Shown: in pieces, positions 60,369 through 64,000 of the stretch | Numbering within the stretch: the stretch's first letter is position 1 | How the letters are laid out: each line of letters opens with the position of its first letter | Assembly: GCA_008694505.1 (NCBI GenBank) | Contig: VZDJ01007749.1 | Span: forward strand, 9,848,918-9,912,917 | Reading direction: 5' to 3' | DNA: 64,000 bases | From: Cyanoderma ruficeps | Taxonomy: Eukaryota > Chordata > Aves > Passeriformes > Timaliidae | Made by a program: the position numbers and the translations under genes | The notes under the pieces: model-generated | What the model saw: the letters and a program-made list of their open reading frames with translations, nothing else | The model's database searches: none | Told to the model about the DNA's origin: nothing

Positions 60369-63300
60369 TAACACAGGAACTTTGTAACAAAGCTGATTTG
60401 AACTCTGATACTGGGATTTAGCTGACATTGTTTGGTTTCAGGTTTACTTTTAAGGTCTACTTGGCTGTCTCAGCAATCACTTTGCTGTTCCTTGAACTCA
60501 AATGGAGGAAAATTTGTTGGAGAAGTACAAAACATTAGGTCAAGGGATCTGAGTTACTGCTCCTTTGCAGCTGTAAAGTGTTGGTGAAACTTCAGATGTA
60601 GCTTTTTTCCTACCATTTTCTGTATGGAGAATGGTGACAATAAAAGCTACTTTATCACAGTGTTTGGGGGTTGATTGAAACAAGGTTCTCAGTGCAAAGA
60701 ATATGTGGCGTAAAAGCCAGTAATACATTTCCCAACAGAATAGGATCCAAGTTCTTTCAGAGCTTCTTGTCTCAGGGGTGTATTTTTTAAATGCTTGTAC
60801 AAAATCAGGGTTACCTCATGCCAAAGTGTTTTTCACCATTTAAAGTTGTTTTTCAGTAAATTCTTACTGCAAAGCAGAAGAAAATGAAGGAAAAATATTT
60901 ACTTTTCATGTAGGCATATTAGAATATGTTTTTCAATATGTTTAGACCTAAGTGATTAAATAATTGATTAATTAATCAGTTATTGATTTAACCTTTAAAT
61001 TAAAAAAATCTTTTGCAATAACTAGAAAGTAATAATAATTTCATTACTGTCTGGTATGTATCCAGCTGTAGTGATGTACAGGTGAAAATTCTACCAAGTA
61101 CCCTCCTGATAATTAATAACTCTTCTAATAGAAGAAAATTCACATGCATTTTTCTGCACTTCTGCAAAGGACTAAGTATAGAAATAAACAAGTTCATAAG
61201 AAATGAGTATTGTCTCCAGCCAGTGTCACTTTTTTCTGCAATGGAGCATTAATCCATTTTACTTTATATCTCCAGAGTGTGGCAATTAGGGAAGGACTTA
61301 ATTAGGGAAGATTTTCATGAGTACAGATGGATGAAGAGGTGTCTCTGGTTTTGTCTCTCAGAGGCCACTGTTCAGGACTCAGCAGATGGACAACTTTAGG
61401 TCATTTGAGTGTAACAACTGGGCAACAAATTTATCACTGATCAAAGGTAATTCGAGGGGTAGTAGATTTGTGCTAAGTGGGCTGGAGCTCAGAGTGTTGC
61501 AAAGTGTTGCTGTTAAAGGAGTTCGCGATGGATTTGCCGTGGAGGAAATGACAGGAATGCAATGGCTGTGACTGCTCAGACCAACCACATCCTCCTGTGC
61601 CTGTGCCCTGTAGCCAACAGCGGTTGGCACGGCTGTGACAGCTCACTGACATCCAGGGAGTCGAGTCACTGAAGAGTTCCTGAGACTTTCCCCACCTGTG
61701 TGGCTGTGATGTCCTGCCCTTAGGAGTAAGGAACCAGCAGAGATTCATAAATGCTCACGGGCAAAAGGAGCTATGAAAACCAGAGGGTCTGCAAACAACC
61801 CAGAAGAAGGTTTTATCAGTGAATTGCACACTCAGCATGGAAATTGCTCTGTTGGTCCCTGACCTACTGTATAAGCACATGGTGTGGGTTTGGGATAAAG
61901 GGGTAGGGTAAAAGGGAGGAGAGGAGGGAAGAGATTAATGAAAGAGAAAAAGAGACAGAAAAAGGGATCAACAGTCCTGCTTCCAGCATTGACTCCTGTG
62001 TGTTATTAATTACTAATAATTATTGGGTATGTCAGTTTTTTCATAAGGAGCATATCCTTGTAATTTTGGCTCATTCCATCATATTACCTGTTTTTACCCA
62101 ACTGACTGATGCTCTTTTCTCTTTAAAAGCTCTTTAAACACATCCCTTAACTGTATTCCTAACTCCTCATCCTGCATTGTTGTCAGTGAAGTCAGCAACT
62201 GCCTGCCTTTAATTCTTCTCTAAATATGGAAGACATAACCCATTTCCTACTCTTTCAATATAGATCTTTCAGGTTTGTAAGGGTCAAGCCTTTTAAAAAA
62301 ATAATTACTTAACATGTAGCAGGGACAAAGTTGATTTTTCCAAATAAATTACTTCTAAATCAATATTGCTAATATTTAGTAAAAAATATTAACCCTGTGT
62401 TTCCCTTCTTTTCGTTTATCGCCTTCAGAATTTTTATAAGCCCTTTTGTGGTGATTTATATTTCCAAATAAGCTGTATTTTTATGTACATGAAATAGTTT
62501 AGATATAACAGGAAAGACATTGAATTTTTAATCATAAATACTGTAGATACTACTAATTTCTACCAGTAAAGTTAATAATCTCTTTCTCTTTGCTCTTACG
62601 TGAAGATCAAACCATTTAATACTAGGACTTACAACTGATTCTCTGGAATTTTTATCAGTGTTAACTGGGAGCTCTATTTACTATGTAGATAAAAAAAAGT
62701 AGTACAAATAGAGTTAAGGTTAAAGAAAATATTTGAATAGAAGATAGTAGATGTGAAAAATACGTATCTGAATGGCAAAGCATGGAAGGAGATCCTGGGT
62801 TGGCACAGAACATTACAGCTTCATGGAAGGTAACAGACCTATCCCAATTCACATGGAGAGTTCAGAAACAAAATAATGAAGTTAAGCCTCAGAGAAAAAG
62901 GGAGAACCATGGGTGAGACTTTGAGAACGCAGTGAGGAAGTCTGTTGATTGCATGAAAAATGCCCAGCAGAGATTAAAGTAGTTCTTCAGCCACTGGAAT
63001 ATTTTTTTCTCTGTTTCTGTATGTCTGGTAGTTGGCTCATAAATGTTTTCTTATACACGCAGGGCCAGGGACTAGCTAAGGAGGCAGTTGAGTTCGTCTC
63101 CGGCTGTGTTTAAAAATGCACTTGGATGGAGCAGCCGCTGGATGTCTCTCCTGCTCAGCGTTCATGGGCCAGGATCGGCCTCTCAGAGTGACCCGCTTGC
63201 ATCTGGGAAAGATAAATGGGTCAGTGTGGGAGGCCAGCTGCTCACTGCTGCTCAGCTGACTGGGGTGATGTGACACAACTCTCAACACAAGAGATTGTGA

Positions 63301-63730
63301 GGTATCAGCAAGATCAACAGATGAGAAATGCATTTTTCTTCCATTACAAGAGCACTTTTCCCCCCTCCCTGTTCTTCTTAGTTGTGCTCTGTGCCAGTGT
63401 GCTAAACCTGCTGCCAAGAGCTGAAGATTATTTGAAAAAATAAGTTAAAATTTGTAATGCCTTTTTCAATAGTTACCATATGTAAGCAAGTACTCTGTTA
63501 GTCTGGGTAGGAGAAATACACCAGGTAAATGTTCTTTTTTCATGCCAGGGGTTTCTGGCCCAGATCAGTTGAGCTGGGAGCAACTTCATATAAACAAGAA
63601 CTAGATTTCCCTTTTCTGGAAGAGTCTGCACTCTCTGCTTTCTCTGTTCTGAAACAGAATTGAGAGAGATACATTCAGAACTCTCAATGAAATCCTGCTC
63701 TGAAAAAGTAGGCATTAGGAAAGAATTTTT
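60369..63730. other. Gene desert; no recognisable exon
   Basis: AT-rich sequence with open frames under 113 codons and no recognisable domains. A purine-rich stretch lies near 61900-61970, and a 6-bp inverted repeat GCCAAC/GTTGGC lies near 61612-61627. I see nothing else. Confidence 0.5.
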
Positions 63731-63812
63731 GTTCCCTATGTGAATCAAGGGCCAAGGACCAGGTCTTTGTCGTTCCCTATGTGAATCAAGGGCCAAGGAC
63801 CAGGTCTTTGTC
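63731..63812 (+). repeat. Exact 41-bp tandem duplication
   Basis: 63731-63771 and 63772-63812 are identical. The unit starts GTTCCCTATGTG and ends CAGGTCTTTGTC. The lack of any substitution means it is very young or an assembly artefact. The unit length is not a multiple of three and no gene is affected. Confidence 0.95.
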
Positions 63813-64000
63813 TTGCTCAGCTGCTGTGTTGCAAAGGCAGTGGAAATCTTTCTGTAGGCACATTTTCAGCTCTTGTTTGTTCAAGGCATCAAAAAATACA
63901 TGAATGCAGCAAAATACTTCACAAGTTCTTTGGAGGTTGAGAACCTCAGGGTGTCTGACTTGTGTGGAATCGAAGAGTTCTGTGCTGCTGCACAGCACAG
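63813..64000. other. Right edge of the window: no feature seen
   Basis: Unique AT-rich sequence with a 70-codon minus-strand open frame of no recognisable family. Confidence 0.5.

Noticed and set aside
22671..63998. Coding exons of genes next to ATF3 in human (NENF, PACC1, PPP2R5A, BATF3, NSL1)
   Set aside because: I compared the open frames with what I remember of these proteins and found no matching segment, so none is claimed.
1..64000. tRNA, rRNA, snRNA, microRNA, CRISPR or endogenous viral coding genes
   Set aside because: No tRNA B-box with a foldable cloverleaf, no U6- or 5S-like sequence, no regular spaced repeats and no reverse-transcriptase or gag-like reading frame were seen on either strand.

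Overview
The window looks like vertebrate, almost certainly avian, nuclear DNA. The evidence is a 5'-truncated CR1 LINE with the characteristic CR1 3' end at 59.94-60.37 kb, degraded bird/reptile-type interspersed repeats, AT-rich gene-poor sequence broken by two sharp CpG islands, and one spliced exon that reads as ATF3 with bird/mammal-type sequence. Short N runs beside homopolymers and microsatellites indicate a draft assembly. No bacterial, phage, CRISPR or plasmid features were seen.

Left edge (0-6.4 kb, minus strand): the 5' part of the stress-response transcription factor gene ATF3. The first coding exon (residues 1-80) lies at 1188-1427. It is flanked by a clear 3' splice site at 1431/1432 and a GT donor at 1187/1186. 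The bZIP exons lie beyond the left end of the window. Intron 1 runs about 4.5 kb to a predicted noncoding exon 1 (about 5976-6098) inside a CpG island. The proximal promoter is readable base by base: a TATA box, a TGATGCAA C/EBP-ATF composite element next to it, an ATF/CRE-type site TGACATCA near -85, and a 12-bp palindrome matching MEF2. Four consensus AP-1 heptamers lie within the first 3.7 kb.

Middle (6.4-22.7 kb): no recognisable gene, then a second, isolated CpG island (about 21.84-22.67 kb) with two perfect TGACGTCA elements on either side of an AT-rich TATA/CArG-like box. Hand sampling of base composition shows that the plus strand is poor in G+T to the left of this island (about 43%) and rich in G+T to the right (about 58%). 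This is what divergent germline transcription from the island would leave, or a replication origin located there. I propose that the island is the distal alternative promoter of ATF3 going left and the start of an unidentified transcript of more than 40 kb going right.

Right (22.7-64 kb): a gene desert. I recognise no protein-coding exon. It holds simple repeats, two CR1 traces, several perfect hairpins, a 41-bp tandem duplication at 63.73-63.81 kb, and a few weak candidate exons of an unannotated plus-strand transcript. No wholly new system is evident. The most promising unexplained signal is the strand-asymmetry switch at the CRE-rich island at 22 kb.
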